Assembly (NCBI GenBank): GCA_958299035.1
Contig: CATQJL010000001.1
Coordinates: forward strand, 35,874,780 to 35,938,779
Length of the DNA stretch: 64,000 nt
Direction: 5' to 3'
DNA from: Cylicocyclus nassatus
Lineage: Eukaryota; Nematoda; Chromadorea; Rhabditida; Strongylidae
The position numbers were made by a program, and so were the translations under genes. Numbering within the stretch: position 1 is the first letter of the stretch; each line of letters begins with the position of its first letter. Below are positions 13,468-25,550 of this stretch, one piece after another. The notes under the pieces were generated by a model. That model was not told where the DNA came from and made no database searches. It saw nothing but the letters and a program-made list of their open reading frames with translations.

Positions 13468-14022
13468 CGAGGTGTCCATCATGAGTAGAGCTGGCTTCAG
13501 CCTAGGTTTGCAGGATGTGAATGAGCGATCGCTTTTTCATACTGTAGGATTACGGTAGGGCGTCCAGCATAGAGCTAGTAAGCAGGGTCGCTCCAGAAAA
13601 ATTTTCAAAAAATCTGAAAAGTTGTGTGGCAAATCTCTGGTGCACTTGTTTTCGCTAAGCTAATTGATTTTTCGCAGTTTTTTAGCCTTTTCAAATCGTG
13701 TAATCACGATTTCAAGGCCATTGAAAAGACAATTGTCACTATGTATTTGGCATAATTCATAAACGAAGCATTGCGGTAAATTGCGTTTCATATTTAGGTT
13801 ACCTTCCCGATTGGCCTAGTGTAACAGTTTTTAGCTTGCTTTGTCTTTTTAAGGTGAGATTTTCCCTTGAAAGCTTACCCTTCTAAATGTTGTTTTCGAG
13901 CTTCTTAGTAATGAGGAGCACCGGTGACTTCATACTGCAATTCTAAGTTAAAGCCAGCTCCATAAATGTTATGAGAGAGATATGATGGTCGAACAGTGTC
14001 TACACACTTTTGAGACACTCTG
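13468..14022. mobile_element. Mariner-like MITE, divergent copy
   Basis: The left end CGAGGTGTCC and right end GACACTCTG are flanked by TA. Inner sequences (CTGTAGGATTACGGTAGGGC, then an ATTTTTTCAAAAAATCTGA-like segment and a region ending TGTAATCAC) parallel the element at 52237-52890. The right arm has GTGTCTACACACTTTTGAGA. No transposase frame is present. Confidence 0.55.
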
Positions 14023-14371
14023 TATTGAGTTACAAAAGAACTGAAAATGTTTCGCTTTCTTGAGAGAAAATTAATTGCAACTGCGTTCTGCGAAGGATAT
14101 TGCGGTGTACAGAGCAAATCGTTGCGAAAAGTAGCCTGTCTTTTGCGCCGTGCCTCATTTATAGAATCGATAATCAGCCTCTCCGCTTCACATATAAAAG
14201 AGTCTATAAGCAACAAACATCCTAACAAACAACTTAACAGTGTTTGAGTTTTTCATATACTAGCGGCACACTTACTTTTGTACGCAAAACTTACAATCAG
14301 GACAAGTAATTTTATATAAATTTTCGGTTTGAAGCACAATTTGATTTGTTCGTTTAGAAACTCCTACGAAT

Positions 14372-17054
14372 ATGGGTTTCCGTTACCCGGGCCAAATCAA
14401 TGCACTCTTAGACCAGAAGCAAAATCTATTTCAAACCTTACAAAACCCTTTATCGAGTACTCTATACAAAAAAGTTTGTTCAGATTTAGACTTTCACCTC
14501 CAAAAATTCCTAGCCGACTACGAAAGACGACTGTTTTCTAAACTCAATGTTAGAAATTTCTTTGAATACCTACGTAATAAATTGCAAAAAAATCGAAGTT
14601 CGTCAATTCTTTTGGATATATCTGGAAAGAACTGTGTCAGCAATAGGGAGAGAGCAGAAGCATTGGGGAAATATTTCGCCAGTGTATTTACAAGTCTTAG
14701 TGTTACTTATCCATTACCTACTCTATCTGATGCCCAGCATACTCTTGGTTCTGTACAATTTTATGAGTCTGAAGTCCGTCTCATTCTGAAATCTCTCAAG
14801 TTCTCTTGCACGGAACCTTACGACGGCATCCCACCGATTATTTACAAAAAATGCGCTGACGTTCTTTCTCAGCCTCTTACTGACCTGTTTAATCTTTCCA
14901 TGTACTTTTGTGAGGTACCCTCCCTTTGGGAAAAAGCCATGGTTACACCTGTTCCAAAAATTGGCAGTGCTACTAGGGTCTCTGATTTCCGTCCCATAAG
15001 TCTTACTCCAATCCCAATAAAAGTGATGGAGAAGATTATCATGACTTATAATAAGCGGCTAAGGATGTTTACGTCTTTTTGTCTGTGTGTGTGTGTCTGT
15101 CTGTCCGTTACGAAATTCGTAGAGCGTGTTCCAGCCAACGTACTGAGCCCAAATTTTGCATAGCGCACGCTAGCAGCACGAAAGCTCACTATGCAAAAGC
15201 ATGAGCGGATCCGTTGAGTGGATCCGTTGAAAATTGCGCGTCAAACGGACCCACTTGGCTACTGGCCAGCAAATTTAGGTCCGTAGTACTACTTTATGCA
15301 GAGTTATGGATATATTCGACAAGTTGACGTGCAAGCCACAGACGTTAGCCTTAAAAAGTGATGAAAAGCTACTAATTTACGAAAACAGCGCCAAAAAGCA
15401 TTGGCTGCGTAAACGGTCAATTTTTCAGGATTTTACTTGATCATTTGAGAAGATTTTTGCACAGAGATGTAGCCCACGATGTTTGCTGTTCTTATGGTGA
15501 CTACGAAGCCATAGAATTTCCGGAAACCTATTCAAATTTGCATTTGTTCTTCTGGGAAAGATTTCATTTTATTTCCACGCGAAAATACCGATCTCACACG
15601 AAAAATCTCTAGGAATGAGTAGCTGTTGACGAATCATTCATAATAGCCTGACCAGCGCGGTGAGTTTCAATGTAATTATTATGCGGGAAAGAGTAAGGCA
15701 TGGATAAAGTAGGGCCAGTGCGAGCCTCTGCGAAGCAGAGGTAACGCACTGGTAAGAAATAAGCTAGTTTCTTGGATCAAAAAGCATTATGGAATACCAG
15801 CTCAATTACACGGATTCATCTCGAATCTACGACCACAAACCTTGTAAAAAGTATTTTTGACTGGAAAGTAGCCATGAACTCTGGAAAGTCAATCGATGTT
15901 GTCTATGTTGATCTTTCCAAAGCCTTTGACAAAATTCCGCATGACGTTTTGATATCAAAGCTGCAAAGATTTAGAATTTCTGGTAATCTTCTGTGCTGGT
16001 TCAGATCTTATCTACAAGACAGGGTCATGATGGTTAGAGTAGGTCAATCTTTCTCTGTTGACAAGTGAGTGCACTAGTGGGGTTCCACAAGATGGCGTAC
16101 TTTCCCCACTACTGTTCCTTATATTTACCATAGAGTTACCTGACCTACTCAGTGTAAATGGAATCAGTGTACAAATCTATGCAGTTGATATCGAATTATA
16201 CGTATGCTACAATGAGAACGATGCCAGTAGAATGCAAAATTTTCTGCAGCTTTGGATAAATTGAACAGATGGGTTGTGAGTAACGGCCTCTCTCTCAATT
16301 CTGACAGATGTTCTTATTTACATGTGGGAAAAACCACTCCGTGTAGTTATGTAGTGAATGGGTCTGTTTTAGTTGCTACTTCCTTAGTCAGAGATTTGGG
16401 CATCTATGTTGATCCTCAGTTGAAGTTCACTTCACATATTGACTACATCATCAAAGAAGCTTACTCCACTCTATTCGCAATATTCCAATGTATCCATTCC
16501 AGTGATCCTGTGGTTCTTTTACGACTATATAAAGCTTGTGGGATTCCACACCTTGAGTATTGCTCTCAAGTGTGGATTCCGTGCCGAAAGAAAGAAATTA
16601 TCAGGCTTGAAAAAGTCCAACACATTTTCACTCGGATGGTATTTTCTCGAATGTTGCGTTCTAGAAAAGTATCATCACTTCCTGACTATGATAAACGACT
16701 CAATTCCAGAAAACTCTAAAACAACGACGAATTACTGCTGATTTAACGTTTTGTTTTGGCGTCTTGCGTAAAAAAATTGACCTCCCAGCTAGTGATTTTT
16801 GGGTGTTCAGACCAATAAGTAGTAGAGTGGGAGGCTTCAATCTCCATTACCTCAGGCTTGGCAGGAACTGTTATTCGGGACTTTTCAACTTTTTGTTTTA
16901 TAGCTGTGCTTCACTGGTTTAGAAGATTACCTTCCAAGTTGCTATCGGCTGAAAGTTCGAGTTTCAAAAAATGCTGCAAAGTTTTGATCTGACTATTGAA
17001 GGTGATTCGCATTCGTATTTGTGTTATTTTTCATCGTTCAGGTGTTTTCTATAG
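14372..17054 (+). pseudogene. CR1-type LINE reverse transcriptase, dead and interrupted
   Basis: The product would copy LINE RNA into DNA at the insertion site. Translated order: an endonuclease-RT linker (14372-14900), the RT motif RPISLTPIPIKVMEKI (up to 15038), a 714-bp Helitron-like insertion, then KLVSWIKKHYGIPAQLHG (15760 on), motif A VVYVDLSKAFD (about 15897-15930), motif B as TSGVPQD (normally SGVPQG), the catalytic box as YAVD instead of YADD (about 16180), and thumb/C-terminal sequence to a stop at 17052-17054. Frameshifts occur near 16068 and 16250, and stops at 16918 and 16950. The 5' part with the APE endonuclease is missing. The changed YADD aspartate alone would abolish catalysis. 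Family: CR1/jockey-like RT common in strongylid nematodes. Confidence 0.92.
15039..15752 (+). mobile_element. Helitron-like non-autonomous element inserted in the LINE
   Basis: The insert starts with TC (TCATGACTTATAATAAGC) and ends with CTGG after a hairpin, CCTCTGC-GAA-GCAGAGG (15725-15741), placed 7 nt before CTGG. It lies between A (15038) and T (15753). TC start, 3' hairpin, CTRR end and A^T insertion without duplication are the Helitron signature. Removing 15039-15752 restores the RT frame exactly (EKIIRNKLVSWIKKH). A second copy with the same 5' end lies at 30395-31021 on the minus strand. There is no Rep/helicase frame; a TCTG/TGTG-rich stretch follows near 15075-15110. Confidence 0.75.
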
Positions 17055-17951
17055 TATTCGAAATTTACAGTCTTATGGTTTAATGGCCCACTTCTCCTCT
17101 TGGCTAACGTAGGAAGATTACATATGGGTGATTGTTTCATACAGCATGTTATCTGACATTTGTGAAGGCTATTTTATGGCCATACAGTTCTTCGACATGA
17201 CATAGATTTTTGTGTATGTGATTGCTGTGCTGGCTGGTCACACTATTACAATCTTTTTTTCTTCTGATTCTGCACCAGCTGACCATGCCTCTCTGAGTAA
17301 CCGAAATTCCGTCACTTATCAAATTATTGAGTGCACTAAGTATTTTCCAAGGCAGGACACCTAATATAGCAAATTCTTATATCTATTCTAGTCTGCATTA
17401 GTTGAAGCTTTGATCGCGCATTCAATTTGCTTATGTTGTTCAAACACGGAGGAAGTGGAGGCGGTAGGTAGTGTAATGGAGACCTAGGTACGAGTGGACT
17501 AGCCATATCGTCTAGGTACTACCTCCAATGCGTACACTCGAAAGTGATGATAATCTATGGTCACGGTAATTAGCCGTGGTAATACATTATGCTCCGTTAT
17601 TTTGAGCACTACAGCAAACTACTACATTATTAAATGCCTAAGATCAAAGCTTTCCGGAAAAAAAATTAAATTTTCTAGAATTGATAGAATATCTGGCAAT
17701 TTGCACTGAGTAATATTGTTACTGATAAATTACTGGCGCTCCTATGCATTCAGCTAAGAATATTAGACGAAACATTGTTACTACATTACACTACTCAATG
17801 TGATTTCTTTGCCTTGGCCTTTTTTGATATTCTTACTACCTGTAGAGGTCTGGCCAGCTGGTAACAAATTCTACCAGAATGTACTGTGTGACTGGTTAGA
17901 CTTGTGTTTGAATTTCTGTGTTCTTTTTTAATGGCGCACCTCGAGTGCATA

Positions 17952-17986
<35 letters not shown>

Positions 17987-18478
17987 AATATTTTAACATT
18001 TGTCCATTGTCATTTTGTGGTCCGCAAAAGTTCTTTTACGGACCATAAAAGGCGCAGAGCATTTGCAGACTACAGCAATTTGAGCTTCACACTTGCTTGA
18101 TCTGCAAAGCGTTGTTCCGGACATACATTTTAGTGAAGTTCGCAAAATGAGGAGGAAATGTTGAAAAAGCTTTTTCCACAATCTTGGAATTACTTTTACT
18201 TCAAACAAACACTGCCGGTTTCTGGTGAATGTGCTTTTTCCTTGTAATTGGAATAACCATAGCCATTGTAAACCCGTGCATCGGGCTGCCTTTCAAGGGA
18301 ATAAATTCGTCGAAACTCAAAAATCTTCTCAGTTTGAACGCTCATAGCTCCTCCCAGATAGTGGTTTGGCAGATAAAAAACATGTATTTGAAACCACCGT
18401 TTGAGTCCGACGATATTCAGCTTGTTTGGAATGGCTGAGTTACTGACCATTTCCTCGTTAGATTTGATCAAATGGGTG

Positions 18479-18558
18479 TCTAACTAAACCCTATGATACA
18501 GAACCATATAGAGGCGATTGGCCTTCTATATGGTTCTGGACCTTAGGGTTTAGTTGGA
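18479..18558. repeat. 80-bp hairpin repeat
   Basis: Arms CTAACTAAACCCTA...CAGAACCATATAGA and TCTATATGGTTCTG...TAGGGTTTAGTTGG pair around a short loop. The length suggests a tiny MITE; no clear target duplication is seen. Confidence 0.6.
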
Positions 18559-18710
18559 AAGGGACGGTCGCTTAGCGGTATTAGCAGAACAACGTTTGTG
18601 ATGTTGATTTCGTTGCCGAAGATACTAGCTTGTCAAGGTGTTTCTGGTGCTGCATAATGAGTCAATCATCCTATGACTACCATTTTTCTTCTGAATTCAT
18701 TCTGTAATTA

Positions 18711-21585
18711 CAATACCGCTCACATTTTTTGAAAAATAGACGCGAATGTAGCATAACTCATGCGGCGGTCGCATGAGTTATGCGACAGCCACCTAATGTA
18801 TGGACATCACCGTCACATGGCCATATCCCGCTTCAGAATGGACGAATTCTGAATCCAAAAATACCATTCGATTCAACTCGGCACGGAGCATCTTCTGACC
18901 TATTGAAAGTGGGGGTACGATGTCTCGATATTCCGTTTCTAGTTTTCTCAAATCCTCCCGCGGAGGTCCTTTCGCGAATATGTGAAGCGGCGCCTATCCA
19001 ACGTAGAAGATTCCACTAAGTACTGTTCGATAACAGTGTACTTGTAGATTATTGTGCTTTATAAAATAGGCTCAGACTTCTTTCCAAAGGGGATAAAAGC
19101 GTTTGTGATTTTTGAAAAATCAGGCGTTTGTGAATTCTACTCGCCATAACTTCCTGTGGAATAAGTATATTCTGAGTCCGAAAACGGCGCTGTGCTCAGC
19201 TCATCAAGGCGAATCTTTTGATATACAGCAACTCCTTGATATTCTAATTCCAGTATTCTTGAATCTTTCTGCGGACGTCTCTTCGCGAACGTGTAAAGCA
19301 GCGAATTGTCCCGAGTAAATTCCAACAAGGACCTTCCGATAGTACTTTATCTGTAGATTACGATGCGCTAAATAGTAGCCACATATTTCTTTTCAAAGGA
19401 AATAGGAAGGCTAGTGAACTGTGGAAAAATCTTGTCGTTCCAAATTCTACTCGCCGTAGCCCTAGAATACGAAGCTATCTTGCTAAGTAGATGTGAGTTT
19501 CGAAATCGGAATCAGCAGATCGGATAACCTCTACGAGCAAGTTCTCCGATATGTTCGGGTTATTTCATTTTTCTCGTTTTACGCTCTCGAAGCTTGCCGA
19601 TGGATTTTGGACAAAATGTGATGCTCTTGAATTGTAAGGAAACTTCGCTACAGTGCTGGCCAAAATTATAGGTCCACTCTAAAAAATGCCATAACTCACT
19701 CTGTTGTGAATGAAATTTTCCAAAATTTGGTAGAGACGTGTGTTTACCAGCCTACTATCAGTCTTCAGAACGGTTCTCGTTTTCGTTTGATTATTCAAGA
19801 AAAAATTAGAAATTTTGAAAAAAGCAGGCTTGAAGGCTGGCCAAAATTATAGGTCCACCTGGAGTTTTTACTCACTAACGCACTTCTTAGCTGCCGAATT
19901 TTTTTAGGTAGGCACACATCTAAAAACGTTGAACAGCTGCTTTAGTCAAGCTGTGTCATACCTCCACAAAGGACGGATTATCTGCTTTTTTGCCTTGAAG
20001 ATGCTCTTACATGTATTTCGCTCCACAAACCTGCGTTGAGTAAGAAATTTTGCAGTTTCTCAGTTGGATCGGAAGTGATGGGGTTTCATCTATCTTCTGG
20101 ATGCTTTTTGACGTGAGCATTGAGGAAAAAATCCGACTTTTTGCTGCTGAAACAAATCTGACATCGGCTTAATCGGCAGAGTAAGCCTCAGTTTCTGCCC
20201 TAAAACCCTTTATGCATTGTCATTATAACCTCAAGATATTGTAGAAGCATTTTTTACACAAGAATAAAGCTGTTCGCCATACTCGCAAGTGTGCACAAAG
20301 CTGCCTTGCTTCTTTTTCGAAACATGAGTTGTGTGTGCAACGTAATAATGGTGTTACGCGATCCAAAATAGCTTTTCAAGTGCTACCTCACTTAGATTTT
20401 TGAAAGTAATTATCTACTAGATAGTAAATACAGCTTGTAGTGTGTGTTAGCACATGATCCTTCTGAAAATTTTGGTCGGAGCCACAAGTAGCTTTGGTGC
20501 TTGTCGTAATCAGTTTCTGCAGAGTGATTTCAGTAATTATACTCGAATGCTAGGATCTCTAGAAAGTTGTAACTATGGTATACGGACTCCCCTTCATAAA
20601 AAGCCTTTACTTTACTCAATGCTTCTGAGAACATTGTAAAAAAAGTTTGAAGGCAGAAATTTGAGCTCAGGATTGCAGTACTGTCAATGTCAGGTTTGCT
20701 TCAGCAGCAAAAAGTCGGATTTTTTCCTAAATGCTCACGTCAAAAAGCATCCAGAAGATAAATGAAACCCCATCACTTCCGATCCAACTGAGAAACTGCA
20801 AAATTTCTTACTCAACGCAGGTTTGTGGAGCGAAATACATGTAAGAGCATCTTCAAGGCAAAAAAGCAGATAATCCGTCCTTTGTGGAGGTATGACACAG
20901 CTTGACTAAAGCAGCTGTTCAACGTTTTTAGATGTGTGCCTACCTAAAAAAATTCGGGAGCTAAGAAGTGCGTTAATGAGTAAAAACTCCAGGTGGACCT
21001 ATAATTTTGGCCAGCCTTCAAGCCTGCTTTTTTCAAAATTTCTAATTTTTTCTTGAATAATCAAACGAAAACGAGAACCGTTTTGAAGACTGATAGTAGG
21101 CTGGTAAACACACGTCTCTACCAAATTTTGGAAAATTTCATTTACAACAGAGTGAGTTATGGCATTTTTTAGAGTGGACCTATAATTTTGGCCAGCGCTG
21201 TATAGAGATTTTCGAACACGCTCTTTACGAAAATAGAGGTCTTTGAGGATTACAGGGTCTTTTTGGAGAGATACGGTGAGGTGACTGTAACTGCACCACG
21301 AAAGTGCGTAATGCCCACACTTCTCGAGTATCTGTCAGAAAACTTGCCTGCTTGCTTTTCTAAGTAAAAGTTACTAGGAACTGTGCTATCGAATGGTGTA
21401 TGATGTAGATTCTAGACTACAAAATTCGCCGAGTTACGATCCTACGAAAACACGTCCTCATGAATTTTGCTCAAAATGTAAAGGTCGCAAATTTCGTCGA
21501 AATTCCACCGTGAGCGCTTATGCAACACGCTGATCAAATCTTTTCACACCCTCAATGAATCGTATTGTGCTAGATTCTTTATCGA
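18711..21585 (+). mobile_element. Arm of a large TA-flanked foldback transposon (copy A)
   Basis: It begins with CAATACCGCTCACATTTT directly after TA, the same terminus as the complete element at 43393-46953. The two agree through the ACGTGTAAAG-type internal repeats to about 21530-21585, after which they diverge. Three tandem degenerate units about 300-320 bp long begin near 18822, 19145 and 19452. A Tc1-like element (19651-21200) splits it. A 42-bp TA-flanked palindromic insert (GCATAACTCATGCG...) at about 18753-18794 is absent from the other copy. No opposing arm was found. Confidence 0.7.
19651..21200. mobile_element. 1.55-kb Tc1-like foldback element
   Basis: Termini CAGTGCTGGCCAAAATTATA and its complement are flanked by TA (19649-19650, 21201-21202). 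The arms are about 510 bp each (19651-20160 and 20697-21200) and nearly identical, implying recent origin or gene conversion. Inside each arm the terminal motif is repeated (GGCTGGCCAAAATTATAGG at 19836). The 530-bp loop has no transposase; its longest frame is 61 codons. The homologous sequence near 44788 (CTTCGCTTATAGGGG) is the unoccupied site, confirming TA-targeted insertion. Confidence 0.85.
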
Positions 21586-22566
21586 ATGGATCTTCGTTGG
21601 ATATACACGCATTAGGTCCCGAGAAATAGAGGATCTTCTCTGAAAATGTTCGAGAACTTTCGAGCCAACCTAATACTTTCATCTAATCGCGTATGACGGG
21701 TTTAAGTAGGAGAGACCGTGATGCGCGCGTCAGAAAAGTCGGATTCTGCCCAATATATGTGACTTGAACCAACATCGATTTTATGTGTCTTTCCGAAAAA
21801 TAAATCGGTTGAGATCATCTACAACCCTATTTTAACGGCTCTCAGTTTGGATCATTTCCTTGTAACTATGTACATCAGCATGCCGCAAACTACCAACTTT
21901 ATCACTTTTTTCATTATTATTGATTGGGACGTCGCGAAGTTACCGTATACACAGCGAGCTATTGCCCAGTTCTATGGCTCATTTGGGTTGTTGGTCATTG
22001 GAACATCAGCCATCTATAGGATTGCCTAGCAGAGGCTGGTATTTCTTGGTTGTATAAGTCAGCTGAAACCATCCTAACATGTGGCTTTCGTGTTGTGCAC
22101 GATCAGATTTCATACTGCTGGATGGAAAAATTTTAATTTGTTCGCGACAACCCTGCGAAGAACAAAACGCTCGTGTTGGCTCCATAACAATCAATATCAA
22201 CGTGCAAACATGCTGTTACCCAATCTTTCTTTTGTAATCAACTGTTGACATTGGATATGCTGAGTTGCAAACACATTCTCGCTGAACTTATGCAAATCAA
22301 TTCAAATTGGCCCGATTTTAGAGCAACTGCTACTTTTGAATCACAGGTTTTGTGACGGCGCAAGTGGATATGATGGTCCGTTTTTGTTATACCCTCTGCT
22401 AATGATTTTGCATTATGAAAATCCCTCGCAATAATTATAATTGAAAGGTTTTTATTTTACCCTTTCTGTAATCTTGTTGGCATAAAGAATGTGATATTAG
22501 TGAGCGGTACGCTAGATACTCTTCACTTTTCCGTTTTCTTTTATCAAATCTCATCAAGTCTAACCT
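21586..22566. other. Unannotated stretch
   Basis: A 60-codon frame at 21847-22029 with hydrophobic segments is the only notable one; it has no recognisable family and no clear exon partners. Two copies of a GTGATATTAGTGAGCG-like segment lie near 22490 and 22882. Confidence 0.35.
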
Positions 22567-22823
22567 CGAGTCATTTGTAACTCAATATGTGAGATTGCAT
22601 ATAAGCCCTTTTAGCCGCGGCACCCATACTAGTAACTTCAAAGTAAAAAATCTTCTAGCCTAACAAAATGTAGAGATGTGTTCTACTGACTGATATATGA
22701 TCAACTAAAAGAAAAGAAACAAGGAAACAGGAGAAATTACTGGAAAAGAGCAGGTTCTAATTTCGCAGTTTGTCAGTTAGCGTGTATAGTGCGCATTACG
22801 CATGATAAGTTACAAATGACTCG
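22567..22823. repeat. Inverted-repeat element with CGAGTCATTTGTAACT ends
   Basis: The left terminus CGAGTCATTTGTAACT and right terminus AGTTACAAATGACTCG are exact complements over 15-16 bp and enclose 225 bases without coding content. A probable MITE; its target duplication is not evident. Confidence 0.6.
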
Positions 22824-22919
22824 ACGATATATAGGTAGATACATTCGCTCAACATCTCCGTGATGACGTGTTGGTAGGAAATATGATATTGGTGAGCGTG
22901 CTAGAAACCCTCGTTATAT

Positions 22920-23029
22920 GGGTTGTTTCATACTGATGTCGCTGCAGCGACGGCAGTCGATCGCTCGATATCTTTTGCCCGCTCCAATATGACTGCAGCT
23001 GCTGCAGCGACTGCAGCATGAAACAACCC
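22920..23029. repeat. 110-bp hairpin with GGGTTGTTTCAT ends
   Basis: Arms GGGTTGTTTCATACTG and CAGCATGAAACAACCC pair, with GTCGCTGCAGCGAC-type sub-palindromes inside. A short foldback, likely a MITE. Confidence 0.65.
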
Positions 23030-24180
23030 TTTTGCTTTGAATGCCCATAATTGAGATATTGGCTCCAGCAAATATTCGTCATTACCTTGCAGTAGGACTG
23101 TCCTGCAATTCCCACGAATACAATGGCGTAATTTCGCAACCTCGTCAGCGTGTTCGGAACACGTTTTGATTTTCTACGGCAATCTTTTCAAACATCAATG
23201 TATACGAAGTGCTGCACAGAAGCTCACAATTGTAGCGTCATCGGCACTTGTGCCGTAGAGGTCTTGTGAGTGGTTTATAAACTATCTCTGCACTTTTTTG
23301 TTTGAATTTTTGCAAACTTCATCGAACCTTTTCGGCCTTACTTACTGCTGGTTCAAGACTTTGTTTCTCGGTCATAAAGAAGAACGATTGACTGATTTAT
23401 TGAGCCTTTGAGCACATTTTGTCGGATTGTTTACTTAATCAATTAGCAACGTAGTTTGGATAAATTTCACCGAATTACGCTAATCGCTTGCGAAGACACA
23501 CGCATTTCGCCTTTACATCTATGTTCGGCGAAAACCATGGCATGTCCCACAGGCTGTATTGTCTAAAACAAGGGAAGGTAGGCAACTTTGGTAGTTTCTA
23601 TATGTAATATTATCTTTGTGTTGAGAAAGTCGAGAAAGTAGGAAACTAGCAGACAAGTGATCGGTGCTTATCAAGAAATCAGGAACGCTTTGTTCGCTGT
23701 AGAAAATCACTGTACTCGATTAGACAAAGTGGAGGAAAGATTTGTCGCTCATGACTGGTCGGGTAAAGGAAATGACGTAAGTTAAACATCTTTTGATTGA
23801 GTTGACTGAAGTACAATTTGTACTTACATGCCCTATGAGTCCTCAACCACGGTAGTCTTCATACGGACCTGCTGTCTAAGAAGAAGTCTGATGTGCGATC
23901 AGTTGCTTTGATTAATACTTGTATTTTGCGACTTTTCCCTCAGAGAAATGTTTTAATTGTGAAACAAAGTCTCTACATGTAATTTCCTATAATATTTACG
24001 TCTTCTCAACAATAATCTCATGTTGTACTTTGGTTGTTTCTGCGGGCAACCTATTTCTGTACTTGCGTAATCAAGTTCGTGCTGTTTCACATAAAACAAT
24101 CCAAAAATCAGAGATCTCGTCTTAAAAATCTTGCATATAGTGTCCATTTGATATGTTGTTTGATATATTAAATAAACATA
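23030..24180. other. Unannotated stretch
   Basis: AT-rich DNA up to the hAT-like element. No exon chain, RNA gene or inverted repeat could be supported. Confidence 0.4.
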
Positions 24181-24722
24181 ACTATGACCAGGGTAAAGCG
24201 GAGGGTGTGGCACGCCACATCGGGGGGGGGGGGGTCGTAAGGGCGGGAGGGGGTTGTATCGACCCAAGGTCAAAAGCGGTTTCTAAGGGGAAAAGCACTG
24301 CAGCTAAGTTTTTAGATGTGCCACGCTCTTTCCCAACTTCCTCTGACAACCCAGCCAATTTAATGAGGGAAATACGAAATGGATTCTTGGTTGAGGTAAG
24401 AGTTGTATTTCCAATGCAATTTCTTGAAAAGCAGCTTTTGCAGTCGATGGATGATGATGTGACGACCGGTGAGTGATGTATGGGAAAGTGGATATTTCGT
24501 CACTACAAATGCACAATCCACTTGAATGACTTGTGTCTAAAAAAAGGAACACAGACACATGGTTGTTGTGGTTTCTGTGTAAAATGTACTTAAAAAACAA
24601 TTATCTGTTGCATACGCTAGTGTGAGCAAATGTATAGTGATTTATAAAGTGAATTGTCTTACAGATGTGAAGATGTTCAGTCTGTTTTCTTAGAAGATCC
24701 GATTGAGAAAATGTTCATCTTA

Positions 24723-25550
24723 CAAGGGAAGTACTATCAATGGCCGTAGCTGTTTGATATGAGATGCATATCATCTGAAGCAGCTTCGAACGCTAATTTC
24801 AAACCTGCTTTCCGTTTCTGCGGAACGGGCTTCTGAAGAGAGTTATGGTAGCCTGAACAATCTATTTTGGGGGCGCCCCTTGAGTTTGAGGGCGCTGCTA
24901 TGTGCATTGGTGGTGCAGTAATGTAGTGGTTAGTTGCTGACATTGAAGATGAAAGGTTGGTGGTTTGAATACTGTGCAGAGCGAACTATTCTGCTTATTG
25001 AATGTGAGTTTGAAAGCACTCTAAATCGCCTGCAGACACTTACTGTAATGCCTTTGGCATCTGGCAAAAGTGCTTGTAATAAGAGCCTGAAATTCTATTT
25101 GACTTCCTTACTAGTAAAACAGGACCGAACATCGCGTAGCATGTTTGTCATCATATAAAGCTCAAAAAATGCACAATGTCATTAGTCGAAAAGATGTTCT
25201 CTCCTGTTTGTGCTAAGGCACTACAGTAAGTGTCTGCAGAAGATTTAGAGTGCTTTTAAACTCATATTCAAAATACAAAATGGCTCGCTCTCTACCGGAT
25301 TTGAACCATCAACCTCTCGCATTCAATGTCAGCAAGTAATCATTACACTACTGCACCACCAACGCACATAGCAACGCCCTCAAGCTCAGGGGGCGCCCCC
25401 AAAATAGGATGTTCAGGCCTCCATAACTCTCTTCAGAAGAGCGTTCCGCAGAAACGGAAGGCAGGTTTGAAATCAGCGTTTGAAGCTGCTTCAGATGATA
25501 TGCATCTCATATCAAACAGCCACGGCCATTAAAAGGTGATACTTCCCTCG
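24723..25550. mobile_element. 828-bp TWA-flanked foldback with tRNA-like arms
   Basis: Flanked by TTA on both sides (24720-24722, 25551-25553). Ends CAAGGGAAGT and the complement of CGAGGGAAGT. Arms of about 400 bp are largely complementary (shared TGTTTGATATGAGATGCAT). Each arm contains a tRNA-like stretch; the right arm read on the minus strand has an A-box-like TGGTGCAGTAGTGTAATGA and a canonical B box GGTTCAAATCC about 40 nt on. A three-base TWA duplication points to the PIF/Harbinger superfamily. No transposase. Confidence 0.8.
25301..25368 (-). other. tRNA-like sequence inside foldback arm
   Basis: Read on the minus strand: TTGGTGGTGCAGTAGTGTAA... then GGTTCAAATCC, matching Pol III A- and B-box consensus at tRNA-like spacing. 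The acceptor and T stems do not pair well, so it is a tRNA-derived sequence (SINE-like), not a working tRNA. A decayed equivalent with GGTTTGAATAC lies in the left arm at about 24908-24975, plus strand. Confidence 0.6.

Larger units (their letters stand above)
14372..17992 (+). mobile_element. 5'-truncated CR1-type LINE with (AAAT)n tail
   Basis: This spans the RT pseudogene, a 3' untranslated part (17055-17950), and the terminal microsatellite of AAAT/ATAA units at 17951-17992. A short tandem-repeat tail instead of poly-A is typical of CR1-clade elements. The exact 5' truncation point is uncertain; coding similarity begins around 14372. The element is interrupted by the Helitron-like insertion at 15039-15752. 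Confidence 0.8.

Noticed and set aside
25301..25368. A functional tRNA gene
   Set aside because: A and B boxes are good but acceptor and T stems do not pair, and it sits in an inverted-repeat arm; tRNA-derived relic.
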